Positions 54,626-64,000 of a stretch of 64,000 nucleotides of DNA are shown one piece after another (the stretch's first letter is position 1; the number at the start of each line of letters is the position of its first letter). A program made the position numbers and the translations under genes. The stretch is from positions 33,097-97,096 of the forward strand of contig CAJQSO010000024.1 in NCBI GenBank assembly GCA_905614365.1. The letters are read 5' to 3'. Origin of the DNA: an uncultured Candidatus Thioglobus sp. (GTDB taxonomy: Bacteria > Pseudomonadota > Gammaproteobacteria > PS1 > Pseudothioglobaceae). Under the pieces are notes generated by a model. The model saw only the letters and a list, made by a program, of their open reading frames with translations, had not been told where the DNA came from and searched no databases.

Positions 54626-56989
54626 ATGTTTGAAAATGTAATCTGGCTAGATGATGTTGGCATGTCTGATGTTGAAAAAGTTGGCGGCAAAAATGCTTCT
54701 CTAGGTGAAATGATTAGTGGGCTGAGCTCTCAAGGTGTTAGGGTTCCTGGAGGCTTTGCAACAACAGCTGAAGCGTTTGAATCTTTTTTACATCATTCAA
54801 ATTTGAAAATTAAGATTAATGATCTTCTGGTGTCACTTGATATTACTGATATTAAAGAACTCACCAAAACTGGTGCATTAATTCGTCAGTGGGTTGAAGA
54901 GGCTTCATTTCCAGAAGATCTTCATAAATCTATTGTTGAAAGTTACCAAAAATTAACTGAAAAATATGGCTCTTCTGTAACTTTTGCGGTTCGCTCATCA
55001 GCTACTGCAGAAGACTTACCTGAAGCATCATTCGCTGGTCAGCAGGAAACTTATCTTAATGTTAGCGGTATAGATAATATTTTGACTTCTATTAAAAAAG
55101 TATTCGCATCACTCTATAACGATAGAGCAATTTCATATCGAGTTCACCAGGGCTTTGAACATGAAATGGTATCTCTTTCTGCAGGAGTCCAGCAGATGGT
55201 TAGGAGTGATATTGGAGCAAGTGGAGTAATGTTTACCCTAGACACTGAATCTGGATTTGATGAAGTTGTATTTATTACCTCTGCTTATGGATTAGGTGAA
55301 ACTGTCGTACAAGGCTCTGTGAATCCAGATGAATTTTATGTTCATAAACCAACACTAAAATCAGGAAAGCCAGCAATTTTATCTAAAAGCCTTGGCTCTA
55401 AGTCAATAAAAATGATTTATTCGGATGCAAAATCAAGCTCATCAGTTACAACTACTGAAGTTGATCCACAAGAGCGACTAAGATTTAGTTTAAATGATGC
55501 TCAAATTGAAGAGCTGGCTGAATATGCAATGAAAATTGAGAGGCACTATGGAAGAGCTATGGATATTGAGTGGGCTCTTGATGGATCTGATGGAAAAATC
55601 TACATTGTTCAAGCAAGGCCTGAAACTGTAAAAAGTCGACAAAGCATTCAGAGAATTGAGCGTTATAAGCTCCTTGAAACCTCTGAAGTTCTTATAGAAG
55701 GTCGTGCAATTGGACAAAAAATTGGAACTGGCCAAATTAGAATAATCAAAAGCTTATCAGAAATGGATCTAGTTAATAAGGGTGATGTTCTAGTAACTGA
55801 TATGACTGACCCTGATTGGGAGCCTGTCATGAAACTTGCATCTGCAATTATTACAAACCGTGGTGGCAGAACCTGTCATGCAGCAATTATAGCTAGAGAA
55901 CTTGGTGTGCCGGCAATTGTTGGGACGGGCAATGCAACTGAAATACTTAAAGACTCTAAAGTCATTACAGCATCTTGCGCTGAAGGGGATACAGGAAAAG
56001 TCTATAAAGGAATTTTAAAATTTGAGCATACATTCTCTGAAGTAAGTAACCTGCCAGAAATTCCTGTAAAAATTATGATGAATGTAGGCAATCCTTCTAG
56101 GGCATTTGATTTTTCAAGCATTCCAAATGCAGGAGTAGGTCTTGCTAGACTCGAATTTATTATTAATAATACAATTGGTATTCATCCTAAAGCCTTACTT
56201 GATTTTGACAACCTTCCAAAAGATCTCAAAGATGAAATTAGAAAAAGAACCTCATGCTATAAATCTCCTATAGATTTTTATATTCAAAAATTAACTGAAG
56301 GCATTTCAACAATTGCTGCAAGCTTTTCCAAATCACCAGTGATTATTAGAATGTCTGATTTTAAATCTAATGAATATTCAAATTTATTTGCAGGTGAGCT
56401 CTACGAGCCACATGAAGAAAATCCAATGATTGGCTTTCGAGGTGCATCACGATATATCTCTTCAGATTTTAGAGAGTGCTTTGAACTAGAATGTCTTGCA
56501 ATTAAAAATGTTAGAAATGAAATGGGTTTTAAAAATGTTGAAATAATGATTCCTTTCGTTCGAACGATCACTGAAGCTTCAAAAGTAATCGAACTCTTAA
56601 AAGAAAATGGGCTGGAGCGAGGAAAAGATGGTTTAAGAATAATCATGATGTGTGAACTTCCATCAAATGCTATTATAGCCGATGATTTTTTACAATATTT
56701 TGATGGCTTTTCTATTGGCTCAAATGATTTGACACAATTAACACTTGGCATGGATAGAGACTCTGGTCTAATAGCTGAAGGATTTGATGAGAGGAATGAT
56801 GCAGTTAAAAAATTGATTACCATGGCTATTGAGGCATGTCATCGTCAGGGAAAATATATTGGTATATGCGGTCAAGGGCCTTCAGACCATATTGATTTTG
56901 CAGAGTGGTTACTAGAACAAGAGATAACTAGCATCTCACTTAACCCTGATACTGTAATTGAAACCTGGAATAAACTTGGAAAACTATAA
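54626..56989 (+). CDS. ppsA: Phosphoenolpyruvate synthase
   Basis: 787 aa; [43 protein letters not shown]. Confidence 0.98.
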   Translation: MFENVIWLDDVGMSDVEKVGGKNASLGEMISGLSSQGVRVPGGFATTAEAFESFLHHSNLKIKINDLLVSLDITDIKELTKTGALIRQWVEEASFPEDLHKSIVESYQKLTEKYGSSVTFAVRSSATAEDLPEASFAGQQETYLNVSGIDNILTSIKKVFASLYNDRAISYRVHQGFEHEMVSLSAGVQQMVRSDIGASGVMFTLDTESGFDEVVFITSAYGLGETVVQGSVNPDEFYVHKPTLKSGKPAILSKSLGSKSIKMIYSDAKSSSSVTTTEVDPQERLRFSLNDAQIEELAEYAMKIERHYGRAMDIEWALDGSDGKIYIVQARPETVKSRQSIQRIERYKLLETSEVLIEGRAIGQKIGTGQIRIIKSLSEMDLVNKGDVLVTDMTDPDWEPVMKLASAIITNRGGRTCHAAIIARELGVPAIVGTGNATEILKDSKVITASCAEGDTGKVYKGILKFEHTFSEVSNLPEIPVKIMMNVGNPSRAFDFSSIPNAGVGLARLEFIINNTIGIHPKALLDFDNLPKDLKDEIRKRTSCYKSPIDFYIQKLTEGISTIAASFSKSPVIIRMSDFKSNEYSNLFAGELYEPHEENPMIGFRGASRYISSDFRECFELECLAIKNVRNEMGFKNVEIMIPFVRTITEASKVIELLKENGLERGKDGLRIIMMCELPSNAIIADDFLQYFDGFSIGSNDLTQLTLGMDRDSGLIAEGFDERNDAVKKLITMAIEACHRQGKYIGICGQGPSDHIDFAEWLLEQEITSISLNPDTVIETWNKLGKL

Positions 56990-56998
56990 AACATCACT

Positions 56999-57811
56999 AT
57001 GAGAACTGTATTCTTTATTTCAGATAGAACGGGTATTACAGCTGAAGCACTTGGTAACAGTCTTCTTACACAATTCCCTGAAATAAATTTTAAGCGGGTT
57101 AATCTAGCATTTATAGATACGCAAAAAAAAGCTCAGTCAGCTGCCTTGTTAATTAAAGAGGCCTCAGAAACTGATGGCGAGCCTGCTTTGATTTTCAGCA
57201 CCCAAGTATCCGCTGAATATGCTCATCTGCTTGAAAATAGTGGCGGGATTATTTTTGATTTTTTTGAAACTTTTATTTCAAAAATGGAAAATACTTTAGA
57301 AACTAAATCATCTCATGAAATGGGACTTTCCCATGGAGTAGGAAATAAAAATACGTACTCAGGTCGAATTGATAGCATAAATTTTGCACTCAATAACGAT
57401 GATGGTTTATCTACCAAGAACTATGAGCATGCGGACATAATTCTTACTGGCGTATCAAGATCAGGAAAGACGCCTACCTGTCTTTTTTTAGCCCTTCAAT
57501 ACGGAATATATGCTGCTAATTACCCATTAATAGATGAGGACTTAGATTCAGTTAAACTTCCGAGTGTTTTAAAGCCATTTAAAAATAAACTTTATGGGTT
57601 AAGCATTAATCCTGTTCGACTTCAGAATATAAGAGATGAGAGGAGATCTAATAGTGGCTATGCCTCTATTGAACAGTGTCAAAAGGAAGTTAGAAGAGCA
57701 GAAGATATGTATGTTCAAAATGATGTGCCTTTTATAGATACAAGTCACATCTCAATTGAAGAAATCGCGGGCCGAATACTACAAAAAAGTAAGCTAGAAA
57801 GGCGCTATTAA
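56999..57811 (+). CDS. ppsR: PEP synthase regulatory protein (DUF299; kinase/pyrophosphorylase)
   Basis: FFISDRTGITAEALGNSLLTQFP, ILTGVSRSGKTPTCLFLA P-loop; 3' of ppsA. Confidence 0.97.
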   Translation: MRTVFFISDRTGITAEALGNSLLTQFPEINFKRVNLAFIDTQKKAQSAALLIKEASETDGEPALIFSTQVSAEYAHLLENSGGIIFDFFETFISKMENTLETKSSHEMGLSHGVGNKNTYSGRIDSINFALNNDDGLSTKNYEHADIILTGVSRSGKTPTCLFLALQYGIYAANYPLIDEDLDSVKLPSVLKPFKNKLYGLSINPVRLQNIRDERRSNSGYASIEQCQKEVRRAEDMYVQNDVPFIDTSHISIEEIAGRILQKSKLERRY

Positions 57812-57819
57812 GTTATATA

Positions 57820-57847
57820 AGTGAGCCATAAAGGCTCACTTTATTTA
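57820..57847. terminator. Intrinsic terminator between the convergent ppsR and formate dehydrogenase genes
   Basis: AGTGAGCC-ATAAA-GGCTCACT followed by TTTATTT. Confidence 0.75.
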
Positions 57848-57852
57848 AGTTA

Positions 57853-60567
57853 CTAAGAAGCTTTTAAGATGTCTACAGCTACAATTTTATATTCTGGACA
57901 CTTAGTCTCTTCATCAGTAACAGCACTTGTTACTTCATTAATTAATACTTCAGGGAAATGAAAAGTAGTTCTTATAACGCCTCTTTTGACCCGATCTGTA
58001 ACTTCAACATCAAGAGTAATTTCACCTCTATCAGACTTCAAAGTTGCACGATCACCAGTTGTAAGATCTTTCGCTCTTGCATCTTTTGGGTTTAGCATAA
58101 TCACATCTTTTGTCAAGATTTTTACGTTAGATGTTCGCCTAGTCATAGTTGCGCAGTTGTAGTGTTGAAGCTCACGACTGGTAGTAAGAATAAATGGATA
58201 CTCATTCTTATGCTTAGTAAGTTCTTCACTTTCCTTCCAATCATGATAATGAAACTTACCCTTACCTCGCTTAAATTCACCAATATGTAGTATTTGAGTG
58301 TCTTCACCTTTTTTATTAACAGGCCACTGCAAGCCCATTGGACTAGCACGCAGACCCTCCCAAGTTACGCCCTCAAAAAATGAAACCACACTGGCTATTT
58401 CTTTCAAAACAATCTCAGCATTAAAATCAGGCTGCTCAAAGCCCAATTTACGCATCATTTCTACAATAATCTGACCATCCGTTTTTGTTCCTGGAAGTGG
58501 CTTAACTGCAGCATTAACCTGCTGAATTCGTCTCTCAGTATTTGTAAACGTACCACTCTTTTCAAGAAATGTTGTGCCTGGCAAAACTACGTCAGCCATT
58601 TTAGCTGTTTCACTCATAAAGATTTCTTGTACAACAAGTAAGTCAAGGCCTTGCATAGCCTTCACAACATGATGTGTATTTGGGTCTGTTTGAACAACGT
58701 CTTCAGCAAAAATCCATAACGCTTTAAGGGACCCATCTACTGCACCATCAAACATTTCAGGAATCTTTCTACCTGCAGTTGTGGGCGAAGGAAGTCCTAA
58801 CTTATCTTCATAGAAATCTTGAACTTCTTTTTGATCCATCCATAAGTATCCTGGACCATGATGAGGTTGACAGCCCATATCTGCTGCACCTTGCACGTTA
58901 TTCTGGCCACGAAGTGGGTTAACACCAACACCAGGACGACCAAGATTACCTGTCATCATTGCCAGATTTGAAATTAACATAACTGTCTTTGTACCCTGAG
59001 AATGCTCAGTTACACCTAGGCCATGAAACTCCATTGCACTTTTTGCAGAAGCATATGCAATCGCTGCTGCTTTAACATCATCTTTATCAAGCTGACTAAT
59101 TTGAGCCATTGCATCAACATCTAGCTTTTTAATTTGTTCAATAAACTCTTCACCACCCTCACATCTTTCTTTAATAAAGTCCTGATCTAGAAGGCCAGCC
59201 TCCACTATGTAGTACTGAAACATATTTAATACCGCAACATTTGTTCCAGGTTTAAGTTGTAAGTGGTGATCAGCCATCCGAGCCAATTCAGTACGAATTG
59301 GGTCAATGACGATAAGGGTAGCTCCAGACATGGCTTGCTGCTTAATTTTTGCACCAGTTACAGGATGTGCAGAAGTTGGATTTGCACCAATAACCATCAT
59401 GCAATCGGCTAAAGGAATATCTGCAGTTGAATTAGTACCAGCACCTGTTCCAAAACTTTGTTGCATTCCCCAAGCAGTAGGTGAATGGCAAACACGGGCA
59501 CAACAGTCAATATTATTAGTGCCTACTATTTGACGAATCATTTTTTGAAACATATAGTTTTCTTCATTAGTACAACGTGCAGAAGAAATACCAGCTATTG
59601 CATCTGGACCATGATTCTCTTTGATTGATTCAAATTTACCTTTAATAAAATCTAAAGCTTCATCCCAAGAACAAGGAACCAACTCTCCATTTTTTCTAAT
59701 AAGTGGTGATGTTAGTCTGTCTTCGTGGTTATAAAATTTAAATGCATAGCGCCCCTTTAAGCACGTATGTCCTGCATTAACAGCATCTTGAGGTGCTCGG
59801 ATTGATAACACTTCATCATTTTTTACCGCAACTTCTAGATTACAACCTACTCCACAGTATGAGCATGTCGTTCTAACTGTTTTGTCAGCTTCAACTGATT
59901 TTGACTGAAATACATCAGATATTGCTGATGTTGGGCAAGTTTGTGCACAGGCACCACAAGAGACACATGAAGAGTCTCCAAAAAGCATGTCATTATCTGT
60001 TGTAATACGAGACTCAAAACCTCTTCCTGTCATCGTCAACGTAAATTGACCTTGAACTTCATCACAAGCACGAACACATCTTGAACAGTTAATACATTTC
60101 GACAGGTCCATTCTCATATAAGCATGAGACAAGTCTTTTTCACGATCACAATGGTTTTCACCTTTTGCATAACGTATTTGTCGAACACCTACACTTGCCG
60201 CTACATCTTGTAATTCACAGTTACCATTTACCTCACAAGTCAGACAATCAGGTGGATGATCACTTAAAACTAGCTCAACAATATTCTTACGCAGTTTTTT
60301 AATACTAGTAGAATTTGTATGAATTCGCATACCTGGAACAATCGGCGTATGACATGATGCTACTGTTCTCTTTGGCCCATCTTCTGATTGTTGAACTTCA
60401 ACAGAACAAACCCTACACGCTCCATATGGCTGAAGATTATCGTCGTTACAAAGGGTTGGAATAATTTTGTCTCCAAGAGCCTTATCAGTAAACGCTAGAA
60501 TAGATGATGAGTCATCAAACGGGAACTCAACATCATCAATAAATACACCTTGCGGGTTTTCTGACAT
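57853..60567 (-). CDS. fdsA: NAD-dependent formate dehydrogenase catalytic subunit (FdsA-like, Mo/W-bisPGD)
   Basis: 904 aa; N-terminal NuoG-like 2Fe-2S/4Fe-4S region, CINCSRCVRACDEV, CVSCGACAQTCPTSAI, TCSYCGVGCNLEV, DCCARVCHSPTAWGM with Cys at the Sec/Cys position. Confidence 0.93.
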   Translation of the reverse strand: MSENPQGVFIDDVEFPFDDSSSILAFTDKALGDKIIPTLCNDDNLQPYGACRVCSVEVQQSEDGPKRTVASCHTPIVPGMRIHTNSTSIKKLRKNIVELVLSDHPPDCLTCEVNGNCELQDVAASVGVRQIRYAKGENHCDREKDLSHAYMRMDLSKCINCSRCVRACDEVQGQFTLTMTGRGFESRITTDNDMLFGDSSCVSCGACAQTCPTSAISDVFQSKSVEADKTVRTTCSYCGVGCNLEVAVKNDEVLSIRAPQDAVNAGHTCLKGRYAFKFYNHEDRLTSPLIRKNGELVPCSWDEALDFIKGKFESIKENHGPDAIAGISSARCTNEENYMFQKMIRQIVGTNNIDCCARVCHSPTAWGMQQSFGTGAGTNSTADIPLADCMMVIGANPTSAHPVTGAKIKQQAMSGATLIVIDPIRTELARMADHHLQLKPGTNVAVLNMFQYYIVEAGLLDQDFIKERCEGGEEFIEQIKKLDVDAMAQISQLDKDDVKAAAIAYASAKSAMEFHGLGVTEHSQGTKTVMLISNLAMMTGNLGRPGVGVNPLRGQNNVQGAADMGCQPHHGPGYLWMDQKEVQDFYEDKLGLPSPTTAGRKIPEMFDGAVDGSLKALWIFAEDVVQTDPNTHHVVKAMQGLDLLVVQEIFMSETAKMADVVLPGTTFLEKSGTFTNTERRIQQVNAAVKPLPGTKTDGQIIVEMMRKLGFEQPDFNAEIVLKEIASVVSFFEGVTWEGLRASPMGLQWPVNKKGEDTQILHIGEFKRGKGKFHYHDWKESEELTKHKNEYPFILTTSRELQHYNCATMTRRTSNVKILTKDVIMLNPKDARAKDLTTGDRATLKSDRGEITLDVEVTDRVKRGVIRTTFHFPEVLINEVTSAVTDEETKCPEYKIVAVDILKAS

Positions 60568-60568
60568 A

Positions 60569-62209
60569 CTATTTCTCCATCATAGGTTGGAACTCGTCAC
60601 CGCAGTGTTCGAGTAAATTTTTAATTGCAAGAGGAAGACCGCCGCCTAATGCGCATAACGATCCTACTTCCATTGTCTCTAATAAATCATAAATCAATTC
60701 TTCAGAAAATTTTTGTTTACCTTCTATAGCTGATTCTAGCATTTCTTTGCCTCGAGTAGAGCCCAATCTACAAGGGAAGCATTTACCGCATGACTCATGC
60801 GCAGTAAAAGCAAATAAGTGTTTCGCATACTCGACTGCAGAGAATGACTTAGGAATACATACGAAACTAGCGTGTCCAAGTAAGAATCCACCCTCAGAGA
60901 AAGCTTCAAAATCTAACGTTAAAGTTTTTAAGATATCCACTGGAACAATGCCACCTAGTGGTCCACCAATCTGTAAAGCCTTGATATCATCATTGAAACC
61001 ACCACCAATCTCGTCAATAATAAAGCTAATTGGCGTTCCCAAGTCGACTTCATAAAGGCCTGGATTGTTGAAATAACCATCCAGAGAGATTAATTTGGTA
61101 CCTAATGATCTTCCGTTTCCAATAGTTTTATAAGCCTCACTTCCAAGTTTAAATATTGCAGCAACCGCTGCTAAGCTTTCAACATTATTAACTACAGTTG
61201 GCTTTTTATATAAACCTTCGACAACTGGAAAAGGAGGTCGCACATCAACTTCTGCACGACGGCCTTCTATAGATGCAATAAGTGCAGTTTCTTCACCGCA
61301 AATATAAGCGCCTTGACCTTCAACAACATTCATATCAAAGTCAAAACCTGTACCTAAAATATTATTTCCCAGTAATCCTAATTCACGAAGCCTTAATAAT
61401 GAATCATTGGTAATAGTAATAGACTCTGGGTACTCACCCCGAATGTATAAAAAACCTTGTTTTGAACCAATAATATAAGCGCAAATTACCATACCAAATA
61501 AAACTTTAAGTGGCTGCTCTTCCATCAAATATCTATCAGAGAATGCTCCAGGATCTCCTTCATCTGCATTACAGACAACATACTTCGTTGAAACTTCTTG
61601 ATCTTTGCAAAACTCCCATTTCATTCCAGTTGGAAACCCTGCACCTCCTCGTCCACGAAGACCTGAATCTTTCAAAGATGCTATTAAATCATCTTTTTCA
61701 GTTGCAAAACATACCTCAAGTAAATCTTTAAAGTCTTCATACGTAGAAAAAACACTTTCCTCCACTAAGAATGGGGTTTTTGAAAATGATTTCATTGTGT
61801 AAGCTGGGCTAGAATGCTTTCCAGCAATAATTTGATCTAATTTATTGATGTCATCGCCTGAATAGTTTTCACCGTTATAGTTAAATGCACTATTTTCATA
61901 ACACCTTCCAAGGCAGATCATCTCACCAACGTTCTCCTCACCAAATTTTTGATTCAGCTTATCTGAGACAACATCTTGAGTACCCCTACAAAGGCATGCA
62001 CTTCCAGTACATAGATAGGCTTTTTTACTTTTAAAGTCTTCATTAAGAAAGTCATAAAAGCTCTTAGCACTATGAACCGTAGAAACACCTAGGTTATATT
62101 CAGCTGCTAGCTTTGAATCACTAGCATCTGTTGGGCTAACCGAAATCTTTCCAAATAAGCTATTTTTATCGTCCTTTTTTCCTGACAATAAACTAATATT
62201 TCTAGACAT
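60569..62209 (-). CDS. fdsB: Formate dehydrogenase diaphorase subunit, fused NuoE-like (FdsG) + NuoF-like (FdsB)
   Basis: 546 aa; N-terminal CTGSACLC...CLGRC thioredoxin-like 2Fe-2S; then GLRGRGGAGFPTGMKW, CNADEGDPGAFSDRY, ESCGKCFPCRLG. Confidence 0.92.
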   Translation of the reverse strand: MSRNISLLSGKKDDKNSLFGKISVSPTDASDSKLAAEYNLGVSTVHSAKSFYDFLNEDFKSKKAYLCTGSACLCRGTQDVVSDKLNQKFGEENVGEMICLGRCYENSAFNYNGENYSGDDINKLDQIIAGKHSSPAYTMKSFSKTPFLVEESVFSTYEDFKDLLEVCFATEKDDLIASLKDSGLRGRGGAGFPTGMKWEFCKDQEVSTKYVVCNADEGDPGAFSDRYLMEEQPLKVLFGMVICAYIIGSKQGFLYIRGEYPESITITNDSLLRLRELGLLGNNILGTGFDFDMNVVEGQGAYICGEETALIASIEGRRAEVDVRPPFPVVEGLYKKPTVVNNVESLAAVAAIFKLGSEAYKTIGNGRSLGTKLISLDGYFNNPGLYEVDLGTPISFIIDEIGGGFNDDIKALQIGGPLGGIVPVDILKTLTLDFEAFSEGGFLLGHASFVCIPKSFSAVEYAKHLFAFTAHESCGKCFPCRLGSTRGKEMLESAIEGKQKFSEELIYDLLETMEVGSLCALGGGLPLAIKNLLEHCGDEFQPMMEK

Positions 62210-62226
62210 TTAATCTCCTAAGATCT

Positions 62227-63072
62227 TTAACTAATGCGCCAAGCACCAGTGTATATATTATATTTATTTTTTTTAATGAAACCTATCAAAGTAATATCAA
62301 ATTTTTCTGCTAGATCAAGTGCTAATGAAGTTGGAGCTCCGATACCAACAATCATTCCTATTCTAGACATTACTGCTTTTTGTATAATGTCGAATCCCAA
62401 TCGACCAGAACACATAACAAATTGCTCAATCGGCCTCAACATATCATTACATCTTACATGGCCTATCAGCTTATCAAGCGCATTATGTCTACCTACATCT
62501 TCTGCCAAATGCAGAACCTTACCACTCTCAGTCAACAATGCACTGGCATGTACTCCTCCAGTATTAGCAAATTGCTCCTGTCTTGCTCTTAATATATCAG
62601 GCAGCTCAGTGATCAAATCAATATTTACAATTGGACCAGCTTTATCAATGTTTGGCTCATAGGCAATTTCAATAGCATTTAAAGTGCCTTTCCCACAAAC
62701 TCCACAACTCGAATTAACCATAAAATGACGCTGTAAATTCTTCAAATCTAATTTGTTACCTTTTGCTAAAGTAACAATTAGTGAGTTATCAACATCATAT
62801 TTACCCTTATTTTCACCATTGACATCTATCGTATCTATAGCATCTTTATCTTGGATAATTCCTTCAGAAAACAGTAACCCACTTACCAAGGCATTATCAT
62901 CCCCTGGCGTTCTCATTGTAACCATAAGCGGATCTGTAATCCACTCATCGTTCTTAAAATAACGAATAGCAATTTCTAGTGGCTCTTCAATAGCAATGCA
63001 GTCACTTGACTCCTGTAGAGTTGAATTCTCAACCCTGTGAATGTCATAGTCAACTGTATCACTAATAGTCAT
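62227..63072 (-). CDS. fdhD: Formate dehydrogenase sulfurtransferase FdhD
   Basis: 281 aa; SSCGVCGKGTLN, GGVHASALL, EDVGRHNALDKLIG. Confidence 0.96.
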   Translation of the reverse strand: MTISDTVDYDIHRVENSTLQESSDCIAIEEPLEIAIRYFKNDEWITDPLMVTMRTPGDDNALVSGLLFSEGIIQDKDAIDTIDVNGENKGKYDVDNSLIVTLAKGNKLDLKNLQRHFMVNSSCGVCGKGTLNAIEIAYEPNIDKAGPIVNIDLITELPDILRARQEQFANTGGVHASALLTESGKVLHLAEDVGRHNALDKLIGHVRCNDMLRPIEQFVMCSGRLGFDIIQKAVMSRIGMIVGIGAPTSLALDLAEKFDITLIGFIKKNKYNIYTGAWRIS

Positions 63073-63075
63073 AGT

Positions 63076-64000
63076 TTAAAAAAGTCCTTGCACTAGTCCA
63101 TTCTCATCTAATTTAATCTTATCTGCAGCTGGAACTCTTGGTAATCCAGGCATAGTCATAATTGCACCACAAACCACTACAACAAACTCAGCACCTGCTG
63201 AAAGTCGAACTTCTCGGATCGACATTGAGTGCCCAGTAGGAGCACCTAATAATTGTGGATCGGTGGAAAAACTATATTGCGTCTTAGCTATACAAACTGG
63301 TAGATGACCAAACCCGTTATCTTGATACCTATTAAGCTCTGCTCTAATAACTTTATCAGCTAAAACCTCATCCGCACCATAGAGTTTTTTGGCAATGGTT
63401 TCTACTTTCTCAAGAAGAGAAAGCTCATCATCATATAATGTTTTGAATTGTGCGGTGCCTGAGTCAGCCAACCTAACCACCTTTTCTGCTAGGTCAATTG
63501 CACCATCACCACCATGTTCCCAGTGACTAGTAACACTAACTTCTACATTAAACTGCTCACAATAATCTCTGATTACTTGAAATTCAGCTTCTGTATCAGA
63601 TACAAACTTATTAATACCAACTACAAGTGGAACACCAAATTGACTCAGGTTACGAATATGTCTTCCAAGATTCACGCAGCCTTTACCAAGCGCATCAGTA
63701 TTTTCATTATTTAGATCTGCTTTAGCAACGCCGCCTTGATGCTTAAGAGCCCTAACTGTTGCGACTAAAACAACTGCATCTGGAGCAAGGCCCGCTTTAC
63801 GGCATTTAATATCAAAGAATTTTTCTGCGCCTAAATCAGCTCCAAATCCAGCTTCTGTTACAACATAATCTGATAATTTCAGCGCTGTTTTTGTAGCAAT
63901 AACTGAATTACAACCGTGAGCAATATTTGCAAATGGACCGCCATGAATCAGTGCAGGATTGCCCTCTAAAGTTTGCACTAAGTTTGGTCTAAATGCGTCC
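63076..64000 (-). CDS. fhs: Formate--tetrahydrofolate ligase, C-terminal part (5' end outside window)
   Basis: Frame is open to the window edge: [34 protein letters not shown]-terminal [11 protein letters not shown]-like region. Confidence 0.97.
   Translation of the reverse strand, partial: DAFRPNLVQTLEGNPALIHGGPFANIAHGCNSVIATKTALKLSDYVVTEAGFGADLGAEKFFDIKCRKAGLAPDAVVLVATVRALKHQGGVAKADLNNENTDALGKGCVNLGRHIRNLSQFGVPLVVGINKFVSDTEAEFQVIRDYCEQFNVEVSVTSHWEHGGDGAIDLAEKVVRLADSGTAQFKTLYDDELSLLEKVETIAKKLYGADEVLADKVIRAELNRYQDNGFGHLPVCIAKTQYSFSTDPQLLGAPTGHSMSIREVRLSAGAEFVVVVCGAIMTMPGLPRVPAADKIKLDENGLVQGLF

Noticed and set aside
56401-56823. 140-aa ORF on the minus strand inside ppsA
   Set aside because: Shadow ORF opposite conserved PpsA sequence.
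62234-62962. Antisense ORFs opposite fdhD (including a 142-aa one at 62234-62662)
   Set aside because: Low-complexity Ser/Pro/Ile-rich shadow translation of a conserved gene.

Overview
The window is a compact, AT-rich bacterial chromosome segment, almost entirely housekeeping and core-metabolic. Gene content and protein style suggest a gammaproteobacterium. A streamlined marine SUP05/Arctic96BD-19 ('Ca. Thioglobus')-like lineage is my best guess, but that is inference only. The left edge holds a minus-strand rRNA operon (16S, tRNA-Ile, tRNA-Ala, partial 23S) with its promoter, boxA elements and processing stems. After it come mnmE, gshA, a MutT/ThiE-like fusion, grxC, yaaA, gltB, folA, maf, mfd, ispH, accD, trpA, hemE, rpmE, ibaG, a Pit/DUF47 phosphate pair, glmU, an MFS + TauD-like pair, a MetC-like enzyme, an AddA/RecB-like helicase-nuclease, argS, polA, an orphan znuC, dapD, ubiA, an rluC-type gene, tatD, rsmG and mnmG. 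A central carbon operon (tkt-gap-pgk-pyk-class I fba) and ppsA/ppsR follow. The right edge holds a C1 module (fhs-fdhD-fused FdsG/FdsB-like-FdsA-like formate dehydrogenase). I see no CRISPR array, prophage, transposase or recognisable defence island. The two strongest observations are: (1) pyruvate kinase appears to lack any ATG/GTG/TTG start for its conserved N-terminus and probably starts at ATT (or ATA), overlapping the pgk stop codon; (2) two tandem cassettes encode ~72-aa hydrophobic proteins, with similar promoters and a 47-nt perfectly identical 3' UTR/terminator although the coding parts have diverged.
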